Shown here: in pieces, positions 9,004 through 17,507 of the stretch
Position numbering within the stretch: position 1 is the stretch's first letter
Layout: every line of letters starts with the position of its first letter
Assembly: GCA_023417315.1 (NCBI GenBank)
Contig: JAEZFW010000053.1
Span: 1-48,879 of the forward strand
DNA from: Pseudomonadota bacterium
GTDB taxonomy: Bacteria > Pseudomonadota > Gammaproteobacteria > Steroidobacterales > Steroidobacteraceae
Direction of reading: 5' to 3'
Length of the DNA: 48,879 bases
Notes under the pieces: model-generated
The model's database searches: none
What the model saw: only the letters and a program-made list of their open reading frames with translations
Told to the model about the DNA's origin: nothing
Translations under genes and position numbers: made by a program

Positions 9004-9187
9004 TCGGGCACTAGGTGATCGGGTGCTGGCCAGAGAGAGAACTGGGTCATCGGGTACTGGGTGATCGGGTACTGGCCAGAGAGAGAATCGGAAACGTGAG
9101 CATCTCTCTTCTGTTTATCTGGCCAGTACCCAGTACCCAACCACGAGTACGCAACCATCAGTACCCGATCTTTCGCCAGTACCCATT
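9004..9187. repeat. Inverted-arm short tandem repeat element (D)
   Basis: The left arm (about 9004-9086) has repeated GGGTACTGGGTGATC-type units with GGCCAGAGAGAGA blocks. The right arm (about 9118-9187) has CCAGTACCCAGTACCC-type units on the same strand, i.e. inverted. It is closely related to element C. It lies in the divergent gap between the HAD gene and the GMC gene (8971-9278, 308 bp), whose last 90 bp should contain the GMC promoter. I see no clear -35/-10 pair there. Confidence 0.7.
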
Positions 9188-9278
9188 GTCGCCGCGCCGT
9201 GCACCATCAGCGGCGGCCCGATGGCACATCGGCTTCTTTTCACGTTAGAGTTCGCGATCTTCAGAATCGGGGGGTGCG

Positions 9279-10961
9279 ATGGAAACCAATACTTACGACG
9301 CCATCGTCGTAGGCACGGGTGTGAGCGGGGGGTGGGCTGCAAAGGAGCTCACCGAGAAAGGTCTGAAAACGCTGGTGCTCGAGCGTGGTCGCATGGTTCG
9401 CCACGGCGAATATCCGACCGCCACGATGGATCCCTGGGATTTCGAGTACGGCGGACGTCCGAGCGTCCAGGATCTGGAACGGCAAGGCGTGCAGGCGCGT
9501 ACTCGATACACGATCACTCAGGCCTCGAAGCATTGGTTCGTCGATGACGTCGACAACCCCTACACTGAAATCAAACGCTTCGATTGGATGCGCGGCTATC
9601 ACGTCGGCGGCCGCTCACTGATGTGGGGCCGTCAGAGCTATCGTTGGAGCCCGATGGACTTCGAAGCGAATGCGAAGGACGGCATCGCCGTCGATTGGCC
9701 GATCCGCTACGACGATGTCGCGCCCTGGTACGACTACGTCGAATCGTTCATCGGCGTGAGCGGACGCGCGGAAGCTTTACCGCAGCTCCCAGACGGCAAG
9801 TTCCAAAAGCCGATGGAGCTCAATTGCGTCGAAGTGCATCTGCGCGAGGTGCTCGAGGAGAAATTCGGGCGGCGCCTCACGATCGGCCGTGTCGCGAACA
9901 TGACGGAGCCGCTGCCGCACAGCCCGCAGCGAGGCGTATGTCAGAATCGCAATCAATGCATTCGCGGCTGCCCGTTCGGCGCGTATTTCAGCAGCAACTC
10001 GAGCACGCTGCCCGCGGCCGAGAAGACCGGCAACATGACGCTGCGACCGAACTCGATCGTCTATGAGCTGATCTACGACGAGAAGCAGAATCGCGCCACC
10101 GGCGTTCGCGTGCTCGATGCCGAGACGAACGAACATCACGAGTTCTTCGCCAAGGTCGTCTTCTTGTGTGCATCTACCTTCGGCTCGACGTTCATCATGC
10201 TGAACTCGAAGTCGAATCGCTTTCCGAATGGGTTCGGCAACGACAGCGGCGAGCTCGGCTGCAACATCATGGATCATCATCTGTCGGCCGGTGCAGGCGC
10301 GGATGTCGAAGGCTTCGAGGACAAGTACTACTACGGCCGACGGCCGAACGGGATCTACATCCCGCGCTTCCGCAACCTCGGCAATGACAAGCGCGATTAC
10401 CTGCGCGGTTTCGGTTATCAGGGCGGAGCGTCGCGTGGAGGATGGACCTCATTGATCGAGCAGAACGTGCTCGGCGCCGATCTCAAGACGCAGGCTGCGA
10501 CGCCAGGACCATGGAGCATCGGGCTTGGCGGCTTCGGCGAGACACTGCCTTATCACGAGAATCGCGTGATGCTCGATGAGACTCGTAAGGACAAGTGGGG
10601 TCTGCCCGTGCTCGCGTTCGATGCGGAATTCAAGGAGAACGAATTCAAGATGCGCAAGGACATGGCGAGCGATGCCGCGGAGATGCTCGAGGCAGCCGGC
10701 TACAAGAACGTGCGCACCTACGATTCGAAGATCGGTATGGGCCTCGGCATTCACGAGATGGGGACTGCGCGGATGGGTCGCGATCCGAAGACCTCGGTGT
10801 TGAACCAATGGAATCAGGTGCACGCGTGTAAGAACGTGTACGTCACTGACGGCTCGTGCATGACCTCGTCCTCTTGCGTGAACCCGTCTCTAACTTATAT
10901 GGCGTTGACCGCGCGTGCCGTGAATCACGCCGTCGAAGAGCTCAAGCGACTGAACACATGA
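9279..10961 (+). CDS. GMC-family sugar/polyol dehydrogenase, FAD catalytic subunit (gluconate 2-dehydrogenase alpha-like)
   Basis: 560-residue flavoprotein. The Rossmann FAD motif IVVGTGVSGGWAAKEL is at about 10-25 with LVLERGR following. The C-terminal GMC signature includes IHEMGTARMG (catalytic His region) and NVYVTDGSCMTSSS. Cys221, Cys227 and Cys231 (C-x5-C-x3-C) match the spacing of the 3Fe-4S ligands known in the FAD-glucose dehydrogenase alpha subunit. It has no signal peptide and is probably carried by the Tat signal of the small subunit encoded next, whose ATG overlaps this stop. It would oxidise a sugar, aldonate or polyol in the periplasm. A G-rich ribosome site precedes the ATG. 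The dedicated multihaem cytochrome subunit is not in this locus. Confidence 0.9.
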   Translation: METNTYDAIVVGTGVSGGWAAKELTEKGLKTLVLERGRMVRHGEYPTATMDPWDFEYGGRPSVQDLERQGVQARTRYTITQASKHWFVDDVDNPYTEIKRFDWMRGYHVGGRSLMWGRQSYRWSPMDFEANAKDGIAVDWPIRYDDVAPWYDYVESFIGVSGRAEALPQLPDGKFQKPMELNCVEVHLREVLEEKFGRRLTIGRVANMTEPLPHSPQRGVCQNRNQCIRGCPFGAYFSSNSSTLPAAEKTGNMTLRPNSIVYELIYDEKQNRATGVRVLDAETNEHHEFFAKVVFLCASTFGSTFIMLNSKSNRFPNGFGNDSGELGCNIMDHHLSAGAGADVEGFEDKYYYGRRPNGIYIPRFRNLGNDKRDYLRGFGYQGGASRGGWTSLIEQNVLGADLKTQAATPGPWSIGLGGFGETLPYHENRVMLDETRKDKWGLPVLAFDAEFKENEFKMRKDMASDAAEMLEAAGYKNVRTYDSKIGMGLGIHEMGTARMGRDPKTSVLNQWNQVHACKNVYVTDGSCMTSSSCVNPSLTYMALTARAVNHAVEELKRLNT

Positions 10962-11593
10962 ACAACACTCCTCCCATGATCGATCGCCGCGAGTTGCTCA
11001 AGCGCGTCGCGTACTTGATGGGCGGCGCCGTCTCCGCGCCCGCGATGCTCGGCATTCTCCAGGGTTGTTCGGCGAAGAAGCCGGACGTCGATTGGAGTCC
11101 GACGTTCTTCGAGGCGGCACAAGCTGCGCTCGTGGAAGAAGTCGCGGAGATCCTCATCCCTCGCACCGATACGCCTGGCGCGAAGGATGTAGGTGTCCCC
11201 GCTTTCATCGATACGATGTTGAAGAGCACGTATCCGCCGAAGGATCAGGATCGTTATCTCACAGGGCTCAATGCATTCGAGGCGCAAGCCAAGGAGAAGC
11301 ACGGCAAGTCGTTCATCGATCTCGATCCGACCCAGCGGGCCGCGCTGGTGCGCGAGGCTCACGACAGCGCAGTGGAAGCGGCCGCCGCCGACACTTCAGA
11401 GAACCGCCGCGACAATCGTCCTTTCATCTTGATGACGAAAGAGCTCGCGATGCTCGGCTTCTTCACATCGGAGATCGGCGCGACGCAAGTGCTTCAGTAC
11501 GTTGCCGTGCCCGGTCAGTATCGTCCGTGCATCCCGCTTTCCGAATCGGGCAACGGCAAGACCTGGGCGACGGAAACGAGTCAGGTCTTCTGA
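10958..11593 (+). CDS. Gluconate 2-dehydrogenase subunit 3-like small subunit, Tat signal
   Basis: 211 residues of the gluconate-2-dehydrogenase gamma/subunit 3 family. These chaperone and escort the FAD subunit through the Tat pathway. The N-terminus has DRRELLKRVAYLMGG (twin arginine), a hydrophobic stretch and ILQGC, a possible lipobox, so it may be lipid-anchored. The mature domain begins near FEAAQAALVEEVAEILIPRTDTPGA, typical of the family. Its ATG overlaps the upstream TGA by four bases (ATGA), indicating translational coupling. The stop is followed at once by convergent repeat element E. Confidence 0.9.
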   Translation: MNNTPPMIDRRELLKRVAYLMGGAVSAPAMLGILQGCSAKKPDVDWSPTFFEAAQAALVEEVAEILIPRTDTPGAKDVGVPAFIDTMLKSTYPPKDQDRYLTGLNAFEAQAKEKHGKSFIDLDPTQRAALVREAHDSAVEAAAADTSENRRDNRPFILMTKELAMLGFFTSEIGATQVLQYVAVPGQYRPCIPLSESGNGKTWATETSQVF

Positions 11594-11614
11594 TTGGGTC
11601 GTTCGGATAAGAAA

Positions 11615-11786
11615 AAGGAGTAACCACAAAGAACACAAAGAGCACAAAAAAGAAGGGAAGCCCTTTTCCAATTTGCATCTCCGCGAGATGCTCGGCCTCA
11701 GGAGCGGCCAACTAGAAGACGCACCTGCCGAATGGGATGAGCTATTCCGATTTTTGTATTCTATGTGTTCTCTGTGGCTACTCCTT
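11615..11786. repeat. Inverted-arm short tandem repeat element (E), 9-nt units, convergent
   Basis: Arm 11615-11648 is built from ACCACAAAGAACACAAAG-type 9-nt units. Arm 11753-11786 is its inverted copy, matching at 29 of 34 positions. The loop is about 104 nt. It lies between the convergent small-subunit and GH8 genes. The right arm runs into the GH8 gene and provides its TAG stop (11778-11780). The AACACAAAG/CTCTGTGGTT type is one I have seen in many environmental bacterial genomes. Confidence 0.75.
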
Positions 11787-13109
11787 CTCTTTCTCTGCAC
11801 TCTCCGCAGGCAACCACGCTCGATATTCGCCGCTGCAATGTAGCAGTGCCATCATGTAGAGCATGCCGTCGTAGTAGCGTAGTTTTCCTTCAGGCGTGGG
11901 ACGCTCCCAAAGGGCTTTCACGAAATTCAAGCGCCGTGGGTGGTCGGCGGCGAGGCTCGCCGTGGCATTCATCGCGATCAGTCCCGTCGCTTGTTCGCCG
12001 CCAAGTGGTTTGCCGTCGAGCGTGTAGAGGCTCACGTACTTGTCGAGCCCTTGAGACTCGAAGAACGCCTGCAGTCGATTGCTCAACTCGATCTGGCGCG
12101 GATCCTGCGCCCACCACGACCAATCCATCGACCAGTTCATCGCCGAGCGCCACGCGTCGTAGCGAAAATCGACCGAGTCGGGGCGCCACGCGGCAGCCCA
12201 CGGCGTTGCGTCGAAGTTGCCATAGTCCGGTGTCAGTGCGGTCTTAGGATGTGCAGCGCGATACAGGTATTCGCGGCTCACTTGCGCGGCTTCAGACCAG
12301 AAGGCACGGTCCTTTTCAGGCCCGACGCGCGCCCACACTTCGTAGAACGCAGGTAGATGATAAGAAGGATCCGTGTGGTCCTTGTTAGCGACGTCCGGCG
12401 TGAAGCGCACCATCTTCTTCTGTCTATCGAACAAGCTCTCCGCGCTCATCTCGCCGCGATTCGTCATACCTGTAATGGGCTCGCGATGAAGCACATCCGT
12501 GATGATTCGATCGGCTTGCGCCTTGTAGTCGTAGATGCCTTCGCCATTTCCCCAACGTGATGAGGCGAAGTACAACGCAGTGATGAAGTACTCCTCGCCA
12601 TCCGGTGCGGGTAACTCGTCGATCGGCTCCCCATCTGTCTTGACTGACCACGCAAAGAAACCTTTCGCCGGATGATCAGGGTCGGTGTGATACGTGTGCG
12701 TTACTGCCCAATTCCATATGGCGTCGAACTCTTCCTTCTTGTTCATCTGCACCGCGATCATCATGCCGTAGGAGAGTCCCTCTGAGCGCACGTCATCGCT
12801 GTTCACATCGTGGATGTAGGCGAGCGGTCCATGTTCGTTGGATCCGTCAGGGTAGTACACCGCTTGCGTCTGCGAATCGCCGTGGAATAGCTGCTGAAAA
12901 GCGGCTTCAACCCTGGCGTCGATCTCGGCTCGAGGGAAGCCTGCTTCCGCGAAGAGATTCGGATACACACCAGAGGCAACGCTGCCGAGCGCCCTTGGCG
13001 GCTCGGGAGCTTTCTCATCGGACACCGGAGCGCGGCCGCAGCCGAGCACGCCCAAGGCGAGGAGGCACACAGCAGTGCCCTTGAGCAGACCGGCATGGAT
13101 CCGACGCAT
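11778..13109 (-). CDS. GH8 glycoside hydrolase, reducing-end xylose-releasing exo-oligoxylanase-like, lipoprotein
   Basis: 443 residues. An N-terminal lipoprotein signal (LLKGTAVCLLALGVLGC, Cys24) puts it on a membrane, facing the periplasm or outside. The body is a GH8 (alpha/alpha)6 barrel. SEGLSYGMM (about 109-117) carries the expected general acid, Glu110, followed by FDAIWNWA and FAWSVKTDG, with RYDAWRSAMNWSMDW further on. These features and the length fit Rex (EC 3.2.1.156), which removes reducing-end xylose from xylo-oligosaccharides, better than an endoglucanase. ATG 13109 is preferred because it has GGAG about 6 nt upstream and begins the signal peptide. The C-terminal EKEKE and stop fall in the repeat arm. 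It may be co-transcribed with the amidohydrolase 101 bp upstream. Confidence 0.88.
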   Translation of the reverse strand: MRRIHAGLLKGTAVCLLALGVLGCGRAPVSDEKAPEPPRALGSVASGVYPNLFAEAGFPRAEIDARVEAAFQQLFHGDSQTQAVYYPDGSNEHGPLAYIHDVNSDDVRSEGLSYGMMIAVQMNKKEEFDAIWNWAVTHTYHTDPDHPAKGFFAWSVKTDGEPIDELPAPDGEEYFITALYFASSRWGNGEGIYDYKAQADRIITDVLHREPITGMTNRGEMSAESLFDRQKKMVRFTPDVANKDHTDPSYHLPAFYEVWARVGPEKDRAFWSEAAQVSREYLYRAAHPKTALTPDYGNFDATPWAAAWRPDSVDFRYDAWRSAMNWSMDWSWWAQDPRQIELSNRLQAFFESQGLDKYVSLYTLDGKPLGGEQATGLIAMNATASLAADHPRRLNFVKALWERPTPEGKLRYYDGMLYMMALLHCSGEYRAWLPAESAEKEKE

Positions 13110-13210
13110 TCTCTCGCTCCGAGTGTGGAGAATGAATTGTGTGGGTTGTCGAGAACGCTCGCGCGCGGTTCCGAGGATACCCCACGCGCGACAACGTTCG
13201 CACCCGCAAC

Positions 13211-14545
13211 TCAGTTCGCAAGACTGCGATACTTCTCGGCTTGAGCTTCGACGATGCGTTGTAGCTCCTTTGCATCGCGCCAACGTCCGGCGCTCATGAC
13301 TCCAGCGGGGGATTTCAGCGTTTCCACGTTCAGAAGTGGATTTGCGTTCAACAGAATGAGGTCGGCTTTCGAGCCCACCTGTACCGTCCCGAATCGCGGC
13401 GAATGAGGCACGTACTTCGCAATGAACTCTCCTGGCGTTCGAGTTGCCGCACTCAATGCCTCGTAGGCGCTGAGCCCGGCACGGCGCAGCGCGGCGATAT
13501 CCTCGTGAATCGCGTAACCCGGAAACATGCCCGGAATCACGGGTCCATCGGTGCCCGTGAGAAGCGGCACACCCGCTCGCTGCATCTGCTTCGTGAGCTC
13601 CTGGAGAAATGGCACCACCGACTCGATGCTGCCTTTGCGCCGCGTGTAATCCATGTTCGTCCAGAACAGACGCATGCCGGGGGACATGTGCTTCGCGCGC
13701 GGATCGGCCAGAAAGCTCTCGAGCACCTCAGGCTTACCCCATTGTCGGCTGATCGTTTCGAAGGTGGATAGATTGGGCGTGACGAACGCGCCCGCGGCGC
13801 GCGTGGCCGCGACGACTGGCGCAATCCGGCCGAGATCCGTCTGCCGTTCGAATGCGGTGTAATAGAACTCCTCCGCGTGAGCGACCATCGCGAGGCCCTC
13901 CGAAAGCGCCTGCGGCAATCCGACGGAGCGCACGCCATGGCCGATGACAGTGAGCTGATGACGCTTGCTTTCATCGACGATCGCCCTGAACACGTCGGCT
14001 GAGACGCTGTTGTAGGTCTTGATGAAGCTATAGCCATTCGCCTTCGCAAGCTTCACAGCGGCTCGCGCCTCATCTGGGTTGGTGGCGATCAATCCGTAGG
14101 ACGCATCCGGGCCATCGATCATGAGCGCGAAGAACACGCGGGGACCGGGAACCACTCCTTGCTCAGTCAGCTTTTTGAGGTTGATGACGACCATGGAGGG
14201 CGCAAGGCCCATGTCTAGAATCGTCGTAACGCCGTTCGCGGTATAAAGCGCAAGATCGTTCATTTCCTGGATATGCGTATGCATGTCCGCAAGTCCAGGA
14301 AAGAGAAACGACCGACCATCGCCTCCGATTCGTCGCGTACCTTCCGGGAGAGTGGCTTTGGACGCAGCGGAGATCGACTCGATTCGCCCATCGCGCACGA
14401 GAACGGTTTGTCGCGAAAGAACGCGCTCGGAGTCCATAGGCACGACATTGACGTCCACGAATGCGATCGGACCGCTCCCGTCGCCGAGCGCGCTCGCGGC
14501 GAGGAAGACACTCGCGAGTATCGAGAAGACGAGTCGACTTTTCAT
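13211..14545 (-). CDS. Secreted metal-dependent amidohydrolase (imidazolonepropionase/prolidase-like)
   Basis: 444 residues with a Sec signal peptide (MKSRLVFSILASVFLAASALG). Amidohydrolase superfamily metal site: HxH in ADMHTHIQ, a likely bridging Lys in FIKTYNSVSAD, His in VIGHGV and VAHAEEF, and Asp in LLTGTDGPV. The N- and C-terminal beta-sandwich strands (VNVVPMDSERVLSRQTVLVRDGRIESI and GSKADLILLNANPL) are typical of the family. Substrate unknown; relatives include cyclic imidases, organophosphate-acid anhydrolases and dipeptidases. It is periplasmic or extracellular. Start ATG 14545 is supported by the signal peptide and a GGAGGAA ribosome site just upstream on the minus strand. Confidence 0.87.
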   Translation of the reverse strand: MKSRLVFSILASVFLAASALGDGSGPIAFVDVNVVPMDSERVLSRQTVLVRDGRIESISAASKATLPEGTRRIGGDGRSFLFPGLADMHTHIQEMNDLALYTANGVTTILDMGLAPSMVVINLKKLTEQGVVPGPRVFFALMIDGPDASYGLIATNPDEARAAVKLAKANGYSFIKTYNSVSADVFRAIVDESKRHQLTVIGHGVRSVGLPQALSEGLAMVAHAEEFYYTAFERQTDLGRIAPVVAATRAAGAFVTPNLSTFETISRQWGKPEVLESFLADPRAKHMSPGMRLFWTNMDYTRRKGSIESVVPFLQELTKQMQRAGVPLLTGTDGPVIPGMFPGYAIHEDIAALRRAGLSAYEALSAATRTPGEFIAKYVPHSPRFGTVQVGSKADLILLNANPLLNVETLKSPAGVMSAGRWRDAKELQRIVEAQAEKYRSLAN

Positions 14546-14687
14546 TCTTTCCTCCGTGCGTTTCGCTGTTCAATCTTGTGAGACGTGTGACTCACCATCG
14601 CGCTCCAAAGGTTGCACCCAGCAGCTCGCTCGCGTGTCCATTAGCGTGCAAAAGCGTAGCCGTGCGAGCCAGCCGACTTGCGAAAGT

Positions 14688-15452
14688 ATGCGTCCATTCA
14701 TCGATACAAGCTCGATCGTCCGACGGATTTGGGGCGATCCGGATGTCATCCTGCTGATCTTTGCGGGCGGCGCAGCCGAGTTTGCGCTGAACAAAGCGGT
14801 CGACTGGTTGTTCTTCACGAACCGACTGCCGAAAGATCCGATCGCGCGCCTGTTCTCCACAGTGAGCTACGCGCAGAAGATCGTGTTTGCGAGCGAACAA
14901 GATGCACACGATACGTTGGCACGGATCAACGCCGTTCACAGTGCAGTCGAGCGTGCACGCGGGCAGAGCATACCGGACTGGGCCCATCGCGATGTGCTGT
15001 ACATGCTCATCGATTACTCGCAACGCGCATACGAGCTGCTGCATGGGCCGCTCACGAGCGGCGAGGAGGACGATCTCTACGAAGGATTTCTTCGAGTGGG
15101 GCGGGGCCTGAACGTTGAGCGCTTGCCGGTGACTTTTTCTGAGTGGCGAACGGATCGAGAGCGACATCTAAAGCGCGATCTCGTCTACAGCGCATTCACG
15201 AGGCGACTGTTCGAGCAGTATCGTAAGCACCTCGGTTGGTGGCGTTACCAACTGCTCCTCGATCTGCAAGCGCTCTTGGTGCCAGTGCATGTGCGCGAGC
15301 TGCTGAGATTGTCGGCGAAGCCGATGCTGGTGAGCTCAGGCGTGAACCTCTATGCGCTCATCGCGAGAACGTGGCTGCAGGAGCCCGCGCGGCGAATGCT
15401 CATACCAAGGCAGTACTGGCACCAAGTGCACGGATTGAGCGCGCCGACATAG
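14688..15452 (+). CDS. MpaB/rubber-oxygenase (DUF2236) family protein
   Basis: 254 residues matching the ER-bound oxygenase MpaB/latex-clearing-protein catalytic domain family. VILLIFAGGAAEFAL near the N-terminus is followed by FSTVSYAQKIVFASEQDA, then the region with candidate haem-pocket residues (WAHRDVLYMLIDYSQRAYELLHG), and LVPVHVRELLRLS near the end. Characterised relatives are b-type haem oxygenases (Lcp), but most bacterial members are unassigned. ATG 14688 is chosen because the longer frame overlaps the divergent amidohydrolase and lacks family sequence. The ribosome site is weak. The gene ends 5 bp from the convergent unknown gene. Confidence 0.75.
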   Translation: MRPFIDTSSIVRRIWGDPDVILLIFAGGAAEFALNKAVDWLFFTNRLPKDPIARLFSTVSYAQKIVFASEQDAHDTLARINAVHSAVERARGQSIPDWAHRDVLYMLIDYSQRAYELLHGPLTSGEEDDLYEGFLRVGRGLNVERLPVTFSEWRTDRERHLKRDLVYSAFTRRLFEQYRKHLGWWRYQLLLDLQALLVPVHVRELLRLSAKPMLVSSGVNLYALIARTWLQEPARRMLIPRQYWHQVHGLSAPT

Positions 15453-15457
15453 ACGTC

Positions 15458-16375
15458 TCATCGCTCGGAGAGTCGACGGTCTCTGACCAACTCGTAATAG
15501 AGCGGGTTATGCGTGCGGCCGTCTTCACTGCGACGGGCGAGCGCGAATTGCACGAGCGCTGGCGCCGCTATCAGCAGCGATCCCTTGCCGCTTCCGGCAT
15601 CGAACGTGAGCGCCATCTTGACATCGCACTTTGGCGCGAAGATGGAATCGAAGTGCGTGCACCAACGATATCTCGGCGGAAACTCTCTACGTGCAGCGCG
15701 CTTCGCATCGCTTTCGTCGTAGACGCTTACGTGGCCGCGATATCCATACGGTTTGCCGTGCTCGAGAATCAGGTGACGTAGGAGCTTCTGATACTGCGTG
15801 ACGTGATCGGCGGGCAGGCTCTCGAGTGCCTCTCGACTTTCGCTTTCGAACTCCAAGCGGATACCGCAGTAGCCCATGCGCTTGTCGAGATCGGGTGGCG
15901 CCTTCTCGAGCAGCTCACGCCATTGGCCGCAGAAGAAATGAGTGACTGGGTGCATCATGACGCCAGCCACGCGAAATCCTTGCGCTTCGATCCGATGTTG
16001 CGAGACCAGAGTCAGTGCGCTTCGCCGCCTTTGCATGGCGGCCCAGCGCACGACTGCATCTATGTCGCAGGTACCGTTGGGCAGGTAAAAGCACTGGAAA
16101 TGGTCATCCAATCGTTTTCCATCGTCCCAGGAAGCCTCGACACTGATCGCGGTGCCGAGCCGTTCGAAAGAAGCGAAAGGCTCGCCCCACTGATGGCCTC
16201 CGAAGCCGCTTGGCTGTTCGTAATACTTGGGTGGCGCGCGCAGCGCGTTCTCTGCTTTCGCCGTGCCGAGGCTCGCGATTACACTGATCGCAAGAGCAAG
16301 GCCGATGGTTAGATCATGCGCTCGGCCGCGCTGCCTATGGCTGCCGTCCCAAGAGGAGCTCGCTGAATTCTTCAT
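15458..16375 (-). CDS. Secreted protein of unknown function
   Basis: 305 residues; I do not recognise the family. A polar 20-residue leader precedes a hydrophobic segment (DLTIGLALAISVIASLGTAKA), giving a probable signal peptide with cleavage after AKA. The mature part has cysteines in the CFYLPNGTC, FFCGQW, MGYCGI, RWC and PKCDV regions, suitable for disulfides, and RLEFESESREALESL resembles a coiled stretch. It is encoded 80 bp downstream of the flippase-like membrane protein on the same strand and may be in one operon with it. A periplasmic or surface role is the only supportable statement. Confidence 0.6.
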   Translation of the reverse strand: MKNSASSSWDGSHRQRGRAHDLTIGLALAISVIASLGTAKAENALRAPPKYYEQPSGFGGHQWGEPFASFERLGTAISVEASWDDGKRLDDHFQCFYLPNGTCDIDAVVRWAAMQRRRSALTLVSQHRIEAQGFRVAGVMMHPVTHFFCGQWRELLEKAPPDLDKRMGYCGIRLEFESESREALESLPADHVTQYQKLLRHLILEHGKPYGYRGHVSVYDESDAKRAARREFPPRYRWCTHFDSIFAPKCDVKMALTFDAGSGKGSLLIAAPALVQFALARRSEDGRTHNPLYYELVRDRRLSER

Positions 16376-16455
16376 TCTTATTGGCCCCGATCATCGATAA
16401 TCCCTGATGAGCTCTAACGATACGCCGGCCAGTGCGAAAATAAAGCTCGGCATCG

Positions 16456-17391
16456 TCAAGCGCGAACGCGGGCTCGCAAACGACCCCCTTCATAGAGCGC
16501 CCATAGAACGAGTCCAACGAGGAGCGGCAACACCTCGAACAACGCACGATAGGCAAGCACCGCACCGAGTAGTTTTGCTGGCGGCACGTGCGGCAGCATC
16601 AACATCAACGCCGCTTCCAATACGCCGAGGCCTGCGGGCACGTTGCTGATCTGACCCGCAACGAATGCGATGCAATAGATCGCGATGAACTCCGGCCAGC
16701 TCATTCCGAGCTCAGGCGGCATCAGCAGGTACAAGATGCCGGTGTTGCAAAGGATCTGCGCGATCCCAAGTCCGATCTGCACGAACGTATGTTGAAGCGA
16801 TGGGATGCGGATCTGCTGACCGGCGATCTGCACGGGCTCGCTGCGCCATTTCGCGAGCGCAAGCCAGCCGAAATCTTTCATCAATCCGATTGTGGCGAGA
16901 ATCACGATCGTTGTCGTGCTGAGTCGAAGTGCTTTGCTCGCTTGCTCCGTATGCAGTAGTAGCGATACATCGATGAGCCAGCCCACGCCGAGCAAATAAG
17001 GCATCACCATCAACACGATCAATGCGCCTACTTGCCGCGCGTTGAGCCCGATCGCCGAGTAGAACCGATATCGAAGCGCACTGCCGCTCACGAGCGCCGC
17101 GCCGACGGTCCTAGCGACCGGGTTTGAAATCAGCGTGGTTCGAAGCGCATACCAGCGGCGGCGTTGTCCGCTCACACGCTCGAGCGCGATGCCTTCGTAG
17201 AGACCCACGAGCAGGTATGCGCCGATCGAGCACGCGAGTGCGCCGAGGACGGCCCGAGCGGGCAGGGAGCGAATCTGCGCGACGATCTCGCTGAATTCGA
17301 TCGTGCGTAACCGGTCGCAAAGCACGATGGCGATCGCGCTCAACACCACGAGCCCGAGCACCGGCGCCAATTTCCTGTAATTCAAGCTCAC
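16456..17391 (-). CDS. Lysylphosphatidylglycerol-synthase-like (UPF0104) integral membrane protein
   Basis: 311 residues with about seven or eight membrane segments (for example APVLGLVVLSAIAIVL, VLGALACSIGAYLLV, VGALIVLMVMPYLLGVGWLI, IVILATIGLM and LLGAVLAYRALFEVLPLLVG). Family hallmarks are a polar motif after the second helix (YEGIALERVSG), LRYRFYSAIGL and QISNVPAGLGVLEAALMLML, as in the flippase domain of MprF/AglD. No soluble aminoacyl-transferase domain is present, so it is probably a lipid or lipid-linked-precursor transporter. The start is GTG 17391; the divergent ROK regulator begins about 115 bp away. Confidence 0.82.
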   Translation of the reverse strand: MSLNYRKLAPVLGLVVLSAIAIVLCDRLRTIEFSEIVAQIRSLPARAVLGALACSIGAYLLVGLYEGIALERVSGQRRRWYALRTTLISNPVARTVGAALVSGSALRYRFYSAIGLNARQVGALIVLMVMPYLLGVGWLIDVSLLLHTEQASKALRLSTTTIVILATIGLMKDFGWLALAKWRSEPVQIAGQQIRIPSLQHTFVQIGLGIAQILCNTGILYLLMPPELGMSWPEFIAIYCIAFVAGQISNVPAGLGVLEAALMLMLPHVPPAKLLGAVLAYRALFEVLPLLVGLVLWALYEGGRLRARVRA

Positions 17392-17507
17392 TATTGAACC
17401 AAGCTCTAATCAAACCAACTAGAATACGGAAGATCTTCAGGCGAGTCGCGCGGGGGGTGCGAATCGCGATCCGTCATCAGCTCAGAATGACAACGAGGCG
17501 GGACTCG

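Noticed and set aside
8121..9187. Insertion sequence or transposon
   Set aside because: No transposase, no target duplication seen. The repeat arms are short-unit tandem structures, so I list them as repeats.
14283..14687. Upstream extension of the MpaB-like gene
   Set aside because: It overlaps the divergent amidohydrolase signal peptide region and lacks family similarity. The family start fits ATG 14688.
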